Shown: in pieces, positions 53,079 through 62,091 of the stretch
Position numbering within the stretch: the first letter of the stretch is position 1
Layout: every line of letters starts with the position of its first letter
Assembly (NCBI RefSeq): GCF_002743055.1
Contig: NZ_PDYM01000006.1
Span: forward strand, 62,001-126,000
Direction: 5' to 3'
Length of the DNA stretch: 64,000 nucleotides
From: Sporosarcina sp. P13
GTDB lineage: Bacteria; Bacillota; Bacilli; Bacillales_A; Planococcaceae
The notes under the pieces: model-generated
What the model was told of the DNA's origin: nothing
What the model saw: the letters and a program-made list of their open reading frames with translations, nothing else
Databases searched by the model: none
Position numbers and translations under genes: made by a program

Positions 53079-54596
53079 GTGTCAAACGAATTAAACAAAG
53101 TCCTTCGTTGTGAAGCACTAAAAGATAAGATTGTTACAGCTAAAGAAGCTGCATCTTGGATCGAGGATGGAATGTCTTTAGGTTTAAGTGGCTTTACTTT
53201 GTCTGGAGATGCGAAAGCGGTCCCATTGGCATTAGCTGAAAGAGGTAAAACTGAGAAATTCAAAGTAAACGTTTTCACTGGAGCTTCTCTTGGGCCAAAC
53301 GTTGATGAGTTGATGGCAGAAGCAGACATCATTAACTTACGTGTTCCTTACCAAGGTAACCCAACAATGCGCGGGAAGATTAACTCAGGTGATTCTTTCT
53401 ATATAGATCAGCACCTTTCACATACAGCTGAGTGGATTCGCCAAGGCGTAATCGGACCTATTGATTATGCAATTATCGAAGCAGCGGCAATTACTGAGGA
53501 CGGTCAAATTATACCGACTGGTTCAGTAGGTAACTCACCAATCTTCGTTCAAGAAGCGAAAAACGTAATTATCGAATTGAACGTAAATGCACCAGCTGAA
53601 TTCGAAGGTTTACATGATATTTATATCCCTGCTCAACAAGGCGAGAGAAAAGAAATCCCTGTTTACAGCGCAACAGATAAAATCGGTACGCCAGGTATCA
53701 AAGTAGATCCTGCTAAAGTACGCGGTATCGTCATTACGGAACAAGGTGATATTCCTTCCCCTATCGTTCCTCCAGACGAAGAAACACAAGAGATTGCAAA
53801 TCACTTGTTGAACTTCTTACGCGACGAGATCAAACTTGGCCGTATGGATGAATCATTATTGCCACTTCAATCAGGTGTTGGTTCTGTAGCTAACGCTGTT
53901 CTTGACGGTATGAGAACATCTGAATTCAGAGACATCGAAGTATATTCTGAAGTTCTTCAAGATGCAATTTTCGACTTGATCGATGATGGTGTAGTTAAGT
54001 TCGCTTCTGCGACTTCATTGACACTTTCTAAGAAACGTTTGGACAACTTAAATGAAGATATCGCTAAATACCGCGACAAGCTTGTATTCCGTCCACAAGA
54101 GGTTTCTAACCATCCAGAAGTCATCCGTCGTCTGGGCATCATTTCATTCAACACAGCACTTGAGCTAGACATCTACGGAAACGTTAACTCTACACATGTT
54201 AGCGGTACACGTATGATGAATGGTATCGGTGGATCTGGAGATTTCGCACGTAACGCACGTATCGCAATCTTCGTTACGAAATCATATGCAAAAGGCGGAG
54301 CGGTTTCATCTATCGTACCTTTCTGTTCTCACGTAGACCACACAGAGCACGATGTAGACGTAATCGTTACAGAACAAGGCTACGCGGATCTTCGCGGCTT
54401 GGCTCCACGACAAAAAGCTGAAAAGCTAATCGAAGTGTGTGCTCACCCGGACTTCAAAGAAGAGCTACGTGATTATTATGACAGAGCAGTTGAACAAGTT
54501 GGTGGACAAACTCCACACATCTTGGAAGAAGCTTTATCTTGGCACGTAAATCTTGCGAAGAACAAGACTATGCACAAAGAGACTGTTGAGAAGTAA
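53079..54596 (+). CDS. Acetyl-CoA hydrolase/succinate CoA-transferase family protein
   Basis: A 505-residue family I CoA-transferase of the Ach1/ScpC/AarC group, moving CoA between succinate, acetate or propionate. Landmarks are FTGASLGPNVDELMAEADII, IPTGSVGNSPIFVQEAKNVI, the probable active-site Glu in IEVYSEVLQDAIF, the Gly-rich MMNGIGGSGDFARNA and VIVTEQGYADLRGLAPRQKA. The start is taken as GTG 53079 (AGGTGG eight bases upstream); an in-frame GTG at 53067 overlaps that site. It is divergent from narG and could be under NreC control through the distal box. A terminator and repeat array 4 follow. Confidence 0.88.
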   Translation: MSNELNKVLRCEALKDKIVTAKEAASWIEDGMSLGLSGFTLSGDAKAVPLALAERGKTEKFKVNVFTGASLGPNVDELMAEADIINLRVPYQGNPTMRGKINSGDSFYIDQHLSHTAEWIRQGVIGPIDYAIIEAAAITEDGQIIPTGSVGNSPIFVQEAKNVIIELNVNAPAEFEGLHDIYIPAQQGERKEIPVYSATDKIGTPGIKVDPAKVRGIVITEQGDIPSPIVPPDEETQEIANHLLNFLRDEIKLGRMDESLLPLQSGVGSVANAVLDGMRTSEFRDIEVYSEVLQDAIFDLIDDGVVKFASATSLTLSKKRLDNLNEDIAKYRDKLVFRPQEVSNHPEVIRRLGIISFNTALELDIYGNVNSTHVSGTRMMNGIGGSGDFARNARIAIFVTKSYAKGGAVSSIVPFCSHVDHTEHDVDVIVTEQGYADLRGLAPRQKAEKLIEVCAHPDFKEELRDYYDRAVEQVGGQTPHILEEALSWHVNLAKNKTMHKETVEK

Positions 54597-54610
54597 TAAT
54601 TTCTAATAGA

Positions 54611-54645
54611 AAAGCGAGTGGATATTGTATCCACTCGCTTTTTTT
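54611..54645 (+). terminator. Intrinsic terminator of the CoA-transferase gene
   Basis: AAAGCGAGTGGATA (54611-54624), loop TTG, TATCCACTCGCTTT (54628-54641), then TTTTT. The stem is perfect. Confidence 0.94.
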
Positions 54646-54663
54646 GTTGTATTGAGCGTGGGC

Positions 54664-55165
54664 TATGAGCGCGGGGATGCTTTCTATGAGCGCGGCAACA
54701 CTCTCTATGAGCGCGGGATCGCTTTCTATGAGCGCGGGACTGGATTCTATGAGCGCGGGGACGCTATCTATGAGCGCGGGGTCGCTTTCTATGAGCGCGG
54801 GGTCGCTTTCTATGAGCGCGGGGTCGCTTTCTATGAGCGCGGGGTCGCTTTCTATGAGCGCGGGGTCGCTTTCTATGAGCGCGGAGACGCTTTCTATGAG
54901 CGCGGGGACGCTTTCTATGAGCGCGGGGACGCTTTCTATGAGCGCGGCAACACTCTCTATGAGCGCGGCAACACTCTCTATGAGCGCGGCAACACTCTCT
55001 ATGAGCGCGGCAACACTCTCTATGAGCGCGGCAACACTTTCTATGAGCGCGGCAACGCTTTCTATGAGCGCGGCAACGCTTTCTATGAGCGCGGCAACGC
55101 TTTCTATGAGCCCGGGGACGCTTTCTATGAGCGCGGCAACACTTTCTATGAGCGCGGAACTATAT
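54664..55165 (+). repeat. 21-bp tandem repeat array 4, 24 cores
   Basis: Twenty-four cores, the first at 54664 and the last at 55147, every step exactly 21 bp. The core is TATGAGCGCG; one copy near 55105 reads TATGAGCCCG. Remainders fall into blocks: GGGTCGCTTTC (about 54772-54870), GGGACGCTTTC, then CAACACTCTC-type (about 54937-55040), then CAACGCTTTC-type, so neighbours are more alike than distant copies. It lies between the convergent CoA-transferase and ribonucleotide reductase beta genes, between their two terminators. Confidence 0.96.
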
Positions 55166-55181
55166 CCCAACTATAAATAAC

Positions 55182-55209
55182 AAAAAGGAAGCGCGTTTGA
55201 GCGCTTCCT
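55182..55209 (-). terminator. Intrinsic terminator of the ribonucleotide reductase operon
   Basis: On the minus strand GGAAGCGC, a 6-nt loop, GCGCTTCC, then TTTTTG. It starts about 17 bp behind the stop at 55226. Confidence 0.9.
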
Positions 55210-55225
55210 TCTTCCTTATACCTAC

Positions 55226-56263
55226 TTATAAATCGTCGAAACCGTTCAGATCACTAGTCTTCACATACTGGCGACTCGTTTGTTCGAAGAAGTCCGTCTT
55301 TGTATCGTCAAAGTTATCAACATACGCACGAATCCACTTCATCGGATTGTCGGTGAACTCTGGGTAAATTTCGCTCAAGCCTAGCATCCGCAGCATTTTA
55401 TTCGCGCGGTATTTAATGTAGCCTTCCATCTCGTCCAATTCGAGGCCATCAATTTCGCCTAGTACGTATCGGCTCCAGATGATTTCCTGCTCTACCGAAT
55501 GACGGAACTGGTCATAGATCCATTCTGTAAATTCATCTGTGTTGTATTCAGGATTCTCCGCGAGTGCTGCGCGGAAGATATCGCTGATTGCTTTGCCGTG
55601 CTGGAGTTCGTCACGATTGATATATGAAATCATCGTGGATGTGCCGACCATCTTTTGATGGCGGGCTAGGTTGTAGAAGAACGCGAAACCACTGTAGAAG
55701 AATAAACCTTCTAGTAATGTCGTATAAACCATTGCCTTTAGCACGGTGTCGATTGTTGGATTTTCTGCGAATTCGTTATAGATGTCTACGATTCTTTCGT
55801 TTCGCTTTAGTAAGACTTCATCCGTTCGACCCATTTCGAATGATTCCATCTGCTTGTCTAAGTTCGTGACGGACGATAAAACGTAGGCATAGCTATGGTT
55901 ATGTTCACTTTCCTGGTCGGCAATCGTTGCCATGATCGACTTAACAGAAGGATCTGTCGTGAAGTCTGCAATCTTCATTGCGATGACGGTTTGTGGACCA
56001 TCCAAAGTTGCGAGCAAGCCAATGATTTTCAGAAAAGCTGCTTGTTCTTCTTTTGTTAGACGTGCAAACTGCTTCACATCCTGTGTCATGTCTACTTCAT
56101 TTGCTGTCCAAAAAAGAGAGCGGATGCGCTGACGTAGTGTATAGAAATGTGGGTGCGCGATGTCATTCCAATTTAGAATTCCACTTGCTTCCCCGCCGAA
56201 AATTGCTGTTGCTTTATTCGGATTTGCTGGATTTAATACTTTTACTCGTGTAAGTGTCGCCAA
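55226..56263 (-). CDS. Class I ribonucleotide reductase beta subunit
   Basis: A 345-residue ferritin-like radical subunit. The metal ligands follow the R2 pattern: Asp58 (NEVD), Glu120 and His123 (ESEHNH), Glu185 (LLEGLFFY), Glu219 and His222 (NRDELQH). The radical Tyr127 lies four residues behind His123. It generates the radical for the alpha subunit. I leave the class (NrdB or NrdF) open. The start is chosen as TTG 56263 (GGGAG ten bases upstream), overlapping the flavodoxin stop by 22 bp; a TTG at 56287 lacks a site. Confidence 0.92.
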   Translation of the reverse strand: MATLTRVKVLNPANPNKATAIFGGEASGILNWNDIAHPHFYTLRQRIRSLFWTANEVDMTQDVKQFARLTKEEQAAFLKIIGLLATLDGPQTVIAMKIADFTTDPSVKSIMATIADQESEHNHSYAYVLSSVTNLDKQMESFEMGRTDEVLLKRNERIVDIYNEFAENPTIDTVLKAMVYTTLLEGLFFYSGFAFFYNLARHQKMVGTSTMISYINRDELQHGKAISDIFRAALAENPEYNTDEFTEWIYDQFRHSVEQEIIWSRYVLGEIDGLELDEMEGYIKYRANKMLRMLGLSEIYPEFTDNPMKWIRAYVDNFDDTKTDFFEQTSRQYVKTSDLNGFDDL

Positions 56264-56679
56264 TGGTCGAGCACTCCCTTCGTCCAATTCGTTACTAATT
56301 GTTCTTGTGTGCCACGTGGGCTTTGTTCGACTTTTAGTGGTTCAAACGGTGAATCATAGAAGCGCGCTAGTTTTTCTGCCGCTTTGCAAAATAATTCATC
56401 TCCGCCAAATTGCGTATCCCCTGTACCGAATACGTAGACGGTTTCAGGTTTATAACCGATATCCGCCACAAAATCCTTCACTTCATCAGGCGTTGCTCCT
56501 TTTTCCCATGTAAAGGAACCTATACAGAACGCGTCATACTCTTTAATTTCCGGCAAGGTGCCCATGCCGATACGATGTGTATCGACCGCAATCCCTTCCC
56601 TGCTTAGATTTTCAGCGATTAACTCTGCCACTTCTTCCGTGTTTCCGCTCCAAGAAGCGTAAGCAATTAAGAATGACAC
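56242..56679 (-). CDS. Flavodoxin between ribonucleotide reductase subunits
   Basis: A 145-residue flavodoxin-fold protein. The FMN phosphate loop is YASWSGNTEEVAELI (residues about 7-21); FTWEKGATPDE and YVFGTGDTQFGGDELFCKAA are the isoalloxazine-flanking loops of ordinary flavodoxins. It is not the short NrdI type, but its place between the alpha and beta genes, overlapping both, implies that it supplies electrons to the reductase, probably for activating or maintaining the beta cofactor. The start is GTG 56679 or 56682, with GAGGAG just upstream. Confidence 0.87.
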   Translation of the reverse strand: MSFLIAYASWSGNTEEVAELIAENLSREGIAVDTHRIGMGTLPEIKEYDAFCIGSFTWEKGATPDEVKDFVADIGYKPETVYVFGTGDTQFGGDELFCKAAEKLARFYDSPFEPLKVEQSPRGTQEQLVTNWTKGVLDHWRHLHE

Positions 56680-58889
56680 CACTCACACTCCTCAATTTCA
56701 GAAGCTGTGGAACGCATATAATACGTCGTTTTCATTCCGGATTTCCATACTTGCATATGCAAGTCGAGCAACACGGACGCACGGATGGAGTTCGGTACAT
56801 AAATATTGAATGAAATCGACTGATCAATATGGTGCTGACGCGCAGCATTTTGCTTAATAGACCAACGCTGATCAACGATGTACGCTGAACGACGGTAGAC
56901 ATCATACGTGTTATGATCCAAATCCGGTGCGATGACCGGCAACTTATAATCTTTCTTCTCTTCATGGTAAAACGGTTTGAATACGGGATCGATGGACGCT
57001 GTTGAGCCGGCGATAACAGACGTCGAACTATTTGGTGCAACAGCCATCAAATAGCCGTTACGCATTCCGTTAATTGCTACGTCCATGCGCAGTTCACGCC
57101 ATTTATTGGAATCATATTCACGGTGCTCAAAGTACTCTCCTGTCTGCCAGTCCGAACCATCAAACAATGGGTACGCACCTTTCTCCTTCGATAATTCCAT
57201 AGAAGCTTTGATCGTTAAATACGCAATATTTTCATAGAGCTTATCTGCAAAATCTACCGCTTCATCGGATTCCCATTGAATGTTTTTCAATGCTAACAGA
57301 TGGTGCCAACCGAATGTACCGAGGCCAATTCCACGGTAGCGCGCATTCGTACGCTGCGCTTGTACAACAGGAATCTTATTCTGATCGATAACGTTATCGA
57401 GCATACGCACTTGGATTGTAATCAAACGGTCCAACACATCCGCTGTTACAGCTCTACCTAAGTTGATAGAAGATAAATTACACACAACGAAATCGCCCGG
57501 CTTCGTACGTGTAACGACTAGATCGTCTTCCAATGAAACTGATTCAAATGTAGTAGCCGACATATTTTGTAATATTTCTGTGCATAAATTACTAGAATAA
57601 ATAATTCCTTCATGCTTATTCGGGTTCGTACGATTCACTTCATCGCGGTAGAACATAAACGGTGTACCGGTCTCCAACTGGCTACGCAATACACGTTTCA
57701 TAATTTCAATTGCGGAAACCGTCTCTCTTGAAAGTTCGGGATTACGAACACATTCTTCATACTTGTCGCGGAACGATCCTTCACCTTTTTTCTCATCATA
57801 GAAATCTTCCAATGAATAGCCCATCTTCGTACGCACTTCATGTGGATCGAATAAATGCCACTCTTCACGTGCTTCGACTTTCTCCATAAATAGATCCGGC
57901 AAGCAAACACCTGTGAAAATATCATGTGCACGTAAACGATCGTCACCGTTATTGAGTTTTAAGTCTAGGAACGTGAAGATATCCCGATGCCATACGTCCA
58001 AATATACTGCCACGGCCCCTTGTCGCTGACCGAGTTGATCGACGCTAACTGCCGTGTTGTTCAATTGCTTGATCCACGGTAGCACACCACTTGACGCACC
58101 TTCAAATCCACGAATAGATGCACCACGCGAACGAACTTTACCCATATAGACGCCAATGCCGCCACCGAATTTCGATAAGTTCGCAATGTCTGTGTTGCTG
58201 TTGTAAATGCCTTGCAATGAATCATCCACCGTGTCGATAAAGCAGCTAGACAGTTGTCCGTGCATCTTGCCTGCATTCGATAATGTCGGTGTCGCAACCG
58301 TCATATACAAATTGCTCATCGCCCAGTACGCTTCACTAATTTTATGTATACGATCTTCCGTTTCATCCTGCATCAACGTCATCGCGATAATTAACCAACG
58401 CTCTTGCGGAAGTTCCACAGATTGCTTAGAGAAATTCACAGTAACATAGCGATCGACCAATGTTTTCAAGCCAATATACGTAAATAACAAGTCGCGGGTT
58501 GGCTCCAACAACTGTCCGATCTCATTCAATTCTTCTGTGCTATATTTCTCAGTCAAAACAGGCGTATACAATCCTTGTTCCACCAAGCGTTCTACATTTT
58601 TCGCAAAATCGGTATACACATCCGCTCCACGCAACGCCTTTTGCTTTGCATAGACATCGAATAAATAAATACGCGCAGCGACAAACGTCCAGTATGCATT
58701 CGCTTCGTCAATTCTGCTCAATGAATCGAGCACCATCGCATTCGTCCACTCCGTAGCTGTGCTATTTGGATGACGTTGCTGATATCGTTCGCTCGCTTCA
58801 ACTAGCGGCTCAATTTTCTGCTTCCCGAACTCTTCTTGTAGATTTTCCATCAATAAATCCAAACCAACCGTTTCATGTATAATAGCCAT
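56667..58889 (-). CDS. Class I ribonucleotide reductase alpha subunit
   Basis: A 740-residue catalytic subunit reducing ribonucleoside diphosphates. The ten-strand barrel begins near residue 205 (ATPTLSNAGKMHGQLSSCFI, with a redox Cys). The radical Cys and its Glu/Asn partners lie in SSNLCTEILQN, PNSSTSVIAGSTAS is the phosphate loop, and the C-terminal CEWC pair accepts electrons. The first 70 residues do not show the usual ATP-cone motif, so overall activity control by ATP/dATP may be missing. The start is ATG 58889 (GGGAGCGG nine bases upstream). Expression is probably governed by the cobalamin riboswitch upstream. Confidence 0.93.
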   Translation of the reverse strand: MAIIHETVGLDLLMENLQEEFGKQKIEPLVEASERYQQRHPNSTATEWTNAMVLDSLSRIDEANAYWTFVAARIYLFDVYAKQKALRGADVYTDFAKNVERLVEQGLYTPVLTEKYSTEELNEIGQLLEPTRDLLFTYIGLKTLVDRYVTVNFSKQSVELPQERWLIIAMTLMQDETEDRIHKISEAYWAMSNLYMTVATPTLSNAGKMHGQLSSCFIDTVDDSLQGIYNSNTDIANLSKFGGGIGVYMGKVRSRGASIRGFEGASSGVLPWIKQLNNTAVSVDQLGQRQGAVAVYLDVWHRDIFTFLDLKLNNGDDRLRAHDIFTGVCLPDLFMEKVEAREEWHLFDPHEVRTKMGYSLEDFYDEKKGEGSFRDKYEECVRNPELSRETVSAIEIMKRVLRSQLETGTPFMFYRDEVNRTNPNKHEGIIYSSNLCTEILQNMSATTFESVSLEDDLVVTRTKPGDFVVCNLSSINLGRAVTADVLDRLITIQVRMLDNVIDQNKIPVVQAQRTNARYRGIGLGTFGWHHLLALKNIQWESDEAVDFADKLYENIAYLTIKASMELSKEKGAYPLFDGSDWQTGEYFEHREYDSNKWRELRMDVAINGMRNGYLMAVAPNSSTSVIAGSTASIDPVFKPFYHEEKKDYKLPVIAPDLDHNTYDVYRRSAYIVDQRWSIKQNAARQHHIDQSISFNIYVPNSIRASVLLDLHMQVWKSGMKTTYYMRSTASEIEECEWCHS

Positions 58890-58920
58890 TTGCATCCGCT
58901 CCCTTTGGTTACGTTATGTA

Positions 58921-58953
58921 AAAATAAAAAGACTCCCTAGAATTTCGGGAGTC
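58921..58953 (-). terminator. Intrinsic terminator just upstream of the reductase operon
   Basis: On the minus strand GACTCCC, a 9-nt loop, GGGAGTC, then TTTTTATTTTT. It sits 32 bp before the alpha-subunit start and behind the riboswitch, so it is a candidate expression-platform terminator. Confidence 0.75.
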
Positions 58954-58995
58954 ATCATGTGATCAATGGTCATATGTGGAAAGTTTTAAACAGAC

Positions 58996-59062
58996 AAAAA
59001 AAACCTGCTCGCTGCTTCCACTCTCCAACCCCGAAGAATGTATGCTTGAATGAATGGCAGGT
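58996..59062 (-). terminator. Riboswitch-proximal terminator
   Basis: On the minus strand ACCTGC (59062-59057), part of the B12 box, can pair with GCAGGT next to TTTTTTTT (59003-58996). An inner 5-bp stem CATTC/GAGTG closes the loop. Pairing with the aptamer's own conserved box suggests a ligand-dependent switch. Which of the two terminators is used is not decided by the sequence. Confidence 0.55.
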
Positions 59063-59210
59063 CTCCTGGCTAGCATATCGTCCTTCCGTCTTTCCTTCCC
59101 GCCGAAGCAGTGGATTTTCAAGACAGTCGTCCATGCCATCAGTTGCGGGGACAGCTCCGTTTTTAGCGGATTCCCTTTTAAACCGTGATAGGTACCATTT
59201 CATCAAAATA
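59040..59210 (-). promoter_or_regulatory. Cobalamin (B12) riboswitch
   Basis: The minus strand holds the conserved elements in order: TTTAAAAGGGAATCCG (about 59190-59170), GCTGTCCCCGCAACTG (about 59153-59138), the CCACTGCTTCGGCGGGAAGG segment, and the B12 box GCCAGGAGACCTGCC (about 59071-59057). These match the adenosylcobalamin/cobalamin riboswitch consensus. It precedes the class I ribonucleotide reductase operon by about 150 bp, with two terminators in between, so cobalamin is expected to switch the operon off. Confidence 0.9.
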
Positions 59211-59272
59211 CTATATATAGTGTGTTAACTTCATTTATAACCCTAACATGTAGTGGTCCGACTTGTAAAGCA

Positions 59273-59316
59273 TAAAAAATCATCGTAGCTCAGATTCATG
59301 CTTCTGAACTACGATG
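59273..59316 (-). terminator. Intrinsic terminator of the AGCS symporter gene
   Basis: On the minus strand CATCGTAGTTCAGA pairs with TCTGAGCTACGATG (one G-U), followed by ATTTTTTATG. Confidence 0.9.
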
Positions 59317-59422
59317 CCTTTATGTTTCAAGCAGTATTTTCAATTATAGCAAACTTTCTGTGCGTTGACTAAAAGATATTGTGTGAACAATATATACGCC
59401 CATTTTAAACGAACATATTTCA

Positions 59423-60847
59423 TCAGTTCACTCGATCTTCTGGTTTTTCCGCTGTTTCCTCCCAACATTCCGCACCTTTTAGATCCGGAATACTCGCTGC
59501 TTTAAACACAGGATTTCTCCCCGCGCGTCGCTGTTTTGTGAAGTCGTCCAACACTTGGAAGGCCACTTTACCAAGTAGCAAGATCACGACCAAGTTAATA
59601 ATAGCCATGAGCCCCATGAATAGATCAGCCATATCCCAAACAACTTGTACTTTTGCGACAGATCCGAAATATACCATTCCTAGAACGAGTACCTGATAAA
59701 CTAACTTCCACCCTTTATTCGCATTAATAAATTCAATATTCGTTTCACCATAATAATAGTTACCAATAATCGAACTAAAGGCGAAGAACATAATAGCAAC
59801 CGCAATGAAGTACGGAGCCCATGCACCTACGTGTACCGCCATAGATGCTTGTGTCAGCAAGATGCCGTTCGTTTCACCTGACTCATATAATCCACCTAGC
59901 AAAATGATGAAAGCAGTCGCTGAACAAATGATTATTGTATCGAAAAATACGCCTAAACTTTGAACTAACCCTTGTTTCGCAGGGTGTGACACGTTAGCTG
60001 TCGCTGCAGCGTTTGGCACACTACCCATACCGGCTTCATTGGAAAATAGACCACGACGAACTCCTTGCATAATCGCCATACCTATCCCGCCGCCTATAAA
60101 TTCCTTAACGCCGAATGCATGCTCGAAAATCAACACAATCATCGCAGGAACTTGTGTAATATTCATAATGACGATAAACAATGCGACGATAATATAAAAT
60201 ATTGCCATTACCGGAACAATCGTCTGCGTTACTTTTACAATCCGCTTAACACCACCAAAAACAATAATAGCAGTCAAGACAATTAAGCCGATTCCGATCG
60301 TCCAATGTGGAATGCCAAAGACGTCCGAAAATGATTGACTGATCGTATTCGATTGCACCGCGTTAAAAATAAATCCGAAACACATCGTCAATAAAATGGC
60401 AAAAACAATTCCTAATTTCCGTTGTCCAAGCGCTTTTTCCATATAATACGCCGGACCTCCACGGAATGTATCGCCATCCTTCACCTTATACACTTGCGCA
60501 AGCGTACTCTCGATGAACGCAGTCGCCATACCGATTACTGCGATCACCCACATCCAAAATATCGCACCTGGTCCCCCGATACCGATCGCAAGGGCCACCC
60601 CTGCAACGTTACCAGTTCCGACACGCGACGCCGCACTAATCGTGAACGCCTGGAATGGAGACACGCCATCATTACTGTCTTTCTTTTCAACAATTAAACG
60701 GAACATCTCACGAAACAAGCGCACCTGTACAAACTTTGTGCGAATCGTGAAATACAATCCAGCAACTAATAAAAGTCCAATTAGCACATACGTCCAAATG
60801 AAATTATTTGCTGGTCCTACTAGCCAATCTAAAGCATCTTGAAACAT
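59423..60847 (-). CDS. AGCS-family alanine/glycine:sodium symporter
   Basis: A 474-residue membrane transporter with about eleven hydrophobic segments. The family signature is seen as GVSPFQAFTISAASRVGTGN and VAGVALAIGIGGPGAIFWMW; RRGLFSNEAGMGSVPNAAAT is the second conserved block. It imports D/L-alanine or glycine with Na+ (AlsT-like). AAAAGGAGGTG precedes ATG 60847. It is 49 bp downstream of the glycerate kinase gene on the same strand and may be cotranscribed; no terminator is seen between them. Confidence 0.92.
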   Translation of the reverse strand: MFQDALDWLVGPANNFIWTYVLIGLLLVAGLYFTIRTKFVQVRLFREMFRLIVEKKDSNDGVSPFQAFTISAASRVGTGNVAGVALAIGIGGPGAIFWMWVIAVIGMATAFIESTLAQVYKVKDGDTFRGGPAYYMEKALGQRKLGIVFAILLTMCFGFIFNAVQSNTISQSFSDVFGIPHWTIGIGLIVLTAIIVFGGVKRIVKVTQTIVPVMAIFYIIVALFIVIMNITQVPAMIVLIFEHAFGVKEFIGGGIGMAIMQGVRRGLFSNEAGMGSVPNAAATANVSHPAKQGLVQSLGVFFDTIIICSATAFIILLGGLYESGETNGILLTQASMAVHVGAWAPYFIAVAIMFFAFSSIIGNYYYGETNIEFINANKGWKLVYQVLVLGMVYFGSVAKVQVVWDMADLFMGLMAIINLVVILLLGKVAFQVLDDFTKQRRAGRNPVFKAASIPDLKGAECWEETAEKPEDRVN

Positions 60848-60896
60848 TTGAGCACCTCCTTTTGTATTCTATACCCTGCTAACCGCTAAATACGCA

Positions 60897-62030
60897 TTAT
60901 AGGGGAAATTTAAAATCCATTAAAAGCACTTCTTCTATTCTTTGCGTTAACAACTCAGATGCATTTGCCATTAATTCAGCAAGCGGCCGGCCATCGTCAA
61001 CTTCGTATACTCCGGCAAACCATTCAGTTAGCTGTTTCCGTGCCACTTCCTCCACGGCGCCCGAAACTACAATTACAGGAATCCCATGTTCTGCTGCCAA
61101 CCTAGCAACACCAATCAAAGCTTTGCCGTTCAGCGTCTGCAAATCCGTCTTTCCTTCCCCCGTCAATAGTACATCGACCGAGGAAAGATGCTTCGCAAAA
61201 TCCATCGCACGTAGCACAACAGCAATACCACTTTCCAGACGAGCGCCACAATACGCAAGCAATGCCCCTGCAGTCCCTCCTGCCGCACCCGCCCCATGAA
61301 AGTCGTGTAAGCGTTTACCTACCAAGCGTTCGGTTTCATCCGCGAAATGCCGCATGCCCGCTTCAAGAAACTCAACCGTTTTCGCATTCGCTCCTTTTTG
61401 CGGGCCGAAAATATGCGTTGCGCCCAATACCCCAACTAGTGGATTCTCCACATCCGAAGCAATCAAAATATCCGTACTCTTCAATCGCTTATCCAGCTGC
61501 GAGACGTCTATTATATCAATACGTGAAAGTGAATATCCACTCATTTCTATCAACTTCCCTTCACGATCAAAAAAACGTACACCGAGCGCCGCAAGCAACC
61601 CCGTCCCACCATCATTCGTCGCACTTCCACCAAGACCTACAATCAACTTGCGATACCCTTCGTCAAGCGCATGACGAATTAATTCGCCCGTACCATACGT
61701 TGAAGCTTTCATCGGATCTAACTCATCGTCAGTAAGTAGCGTGATCCCAGAAGCTTGCGCTAGTTCCACCACAGCAGTCTCTCCGTCCCCAAGAATCCCA
61801 AGCCGAGCATTAATCAGACGCCCCAGCGGATCATGCACAGCAAAAGTTTCGTACCGCCCATTCGTTGCCGAAACCAACGTATCCAACGTCCCTTCCCCAC
61901 CATCCGCTACTGGCAAGCACATAACTTCCGCTTCTGGAAATACCTTCTTCACACCACGCTCCATCGCCACAGCCGCCTCTTCAGCTGTCAGACTCCCTTT
62001 AAATGCATCAGGCGCAACAATCACTTTCAT
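60897..62030 (-). CDS. Glycerate kinase (type I, GlxK/GarK family)
   Basis: A 377-residue glycerate 2-kinase-type protein. It begins KVIVAPDAFKGSLTAEEAA and contains PVADGGEGTLDTL, LIVGLGGSATNDGGTGLLAA, FHGAGAAGGTAGALLAYCGA and LLTGEGKTDLQTLNGKA, all family blocks. It phosphorylates D-glycerate with ATP, feeding serine/glyoxylate breakdown products into glycolysis. The start is ATG 62030 (GGGAG eight bases upstream); in-frame ATG 62036 and GTG 62039 overlap the site. Repeat array 5 lies directly upstream, so its promoter must sit within or beyond the array. Confidence 0.93.
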   Translation of the reverse strand: MKVIVAPDAFKGSLTAEEAAVAMERGVKKVFPEAEVMCLPVADGGEGTLDTLVSATNGRYETFAVHDPLGRLINARLGILGDGETAVVELAQASGITLLTDDELDPMKASTYGTGELIRHALDEGYRKLIVGLGGSATNDGGTGLLAALGVRFFDREGKLIEMSGYSLSRIDIIDVSQLDKRLKSTDILIASDVENPLVGVLGATHIFGPQKGANAKTVEFLEAGMRHFADETERLVGKRLHDFHGAGAAGGTAGALLAYCGARLESGIAVVLRAMDFAKHLSSVDVLLTGEGKTDLQTLNGKALIGVARLAAEHGIPVIVVSGAVEEVARKQLTEWFAGVYEVDDGRPLAELMANASELLTQRIEEVLLMDFKFPL

Positions 62031-62091
62031 AGCCATCACTCCCTTTATCTGTAGTTTATCAGGTTTGGGGATTGTTGGACATGGGTTGTTT

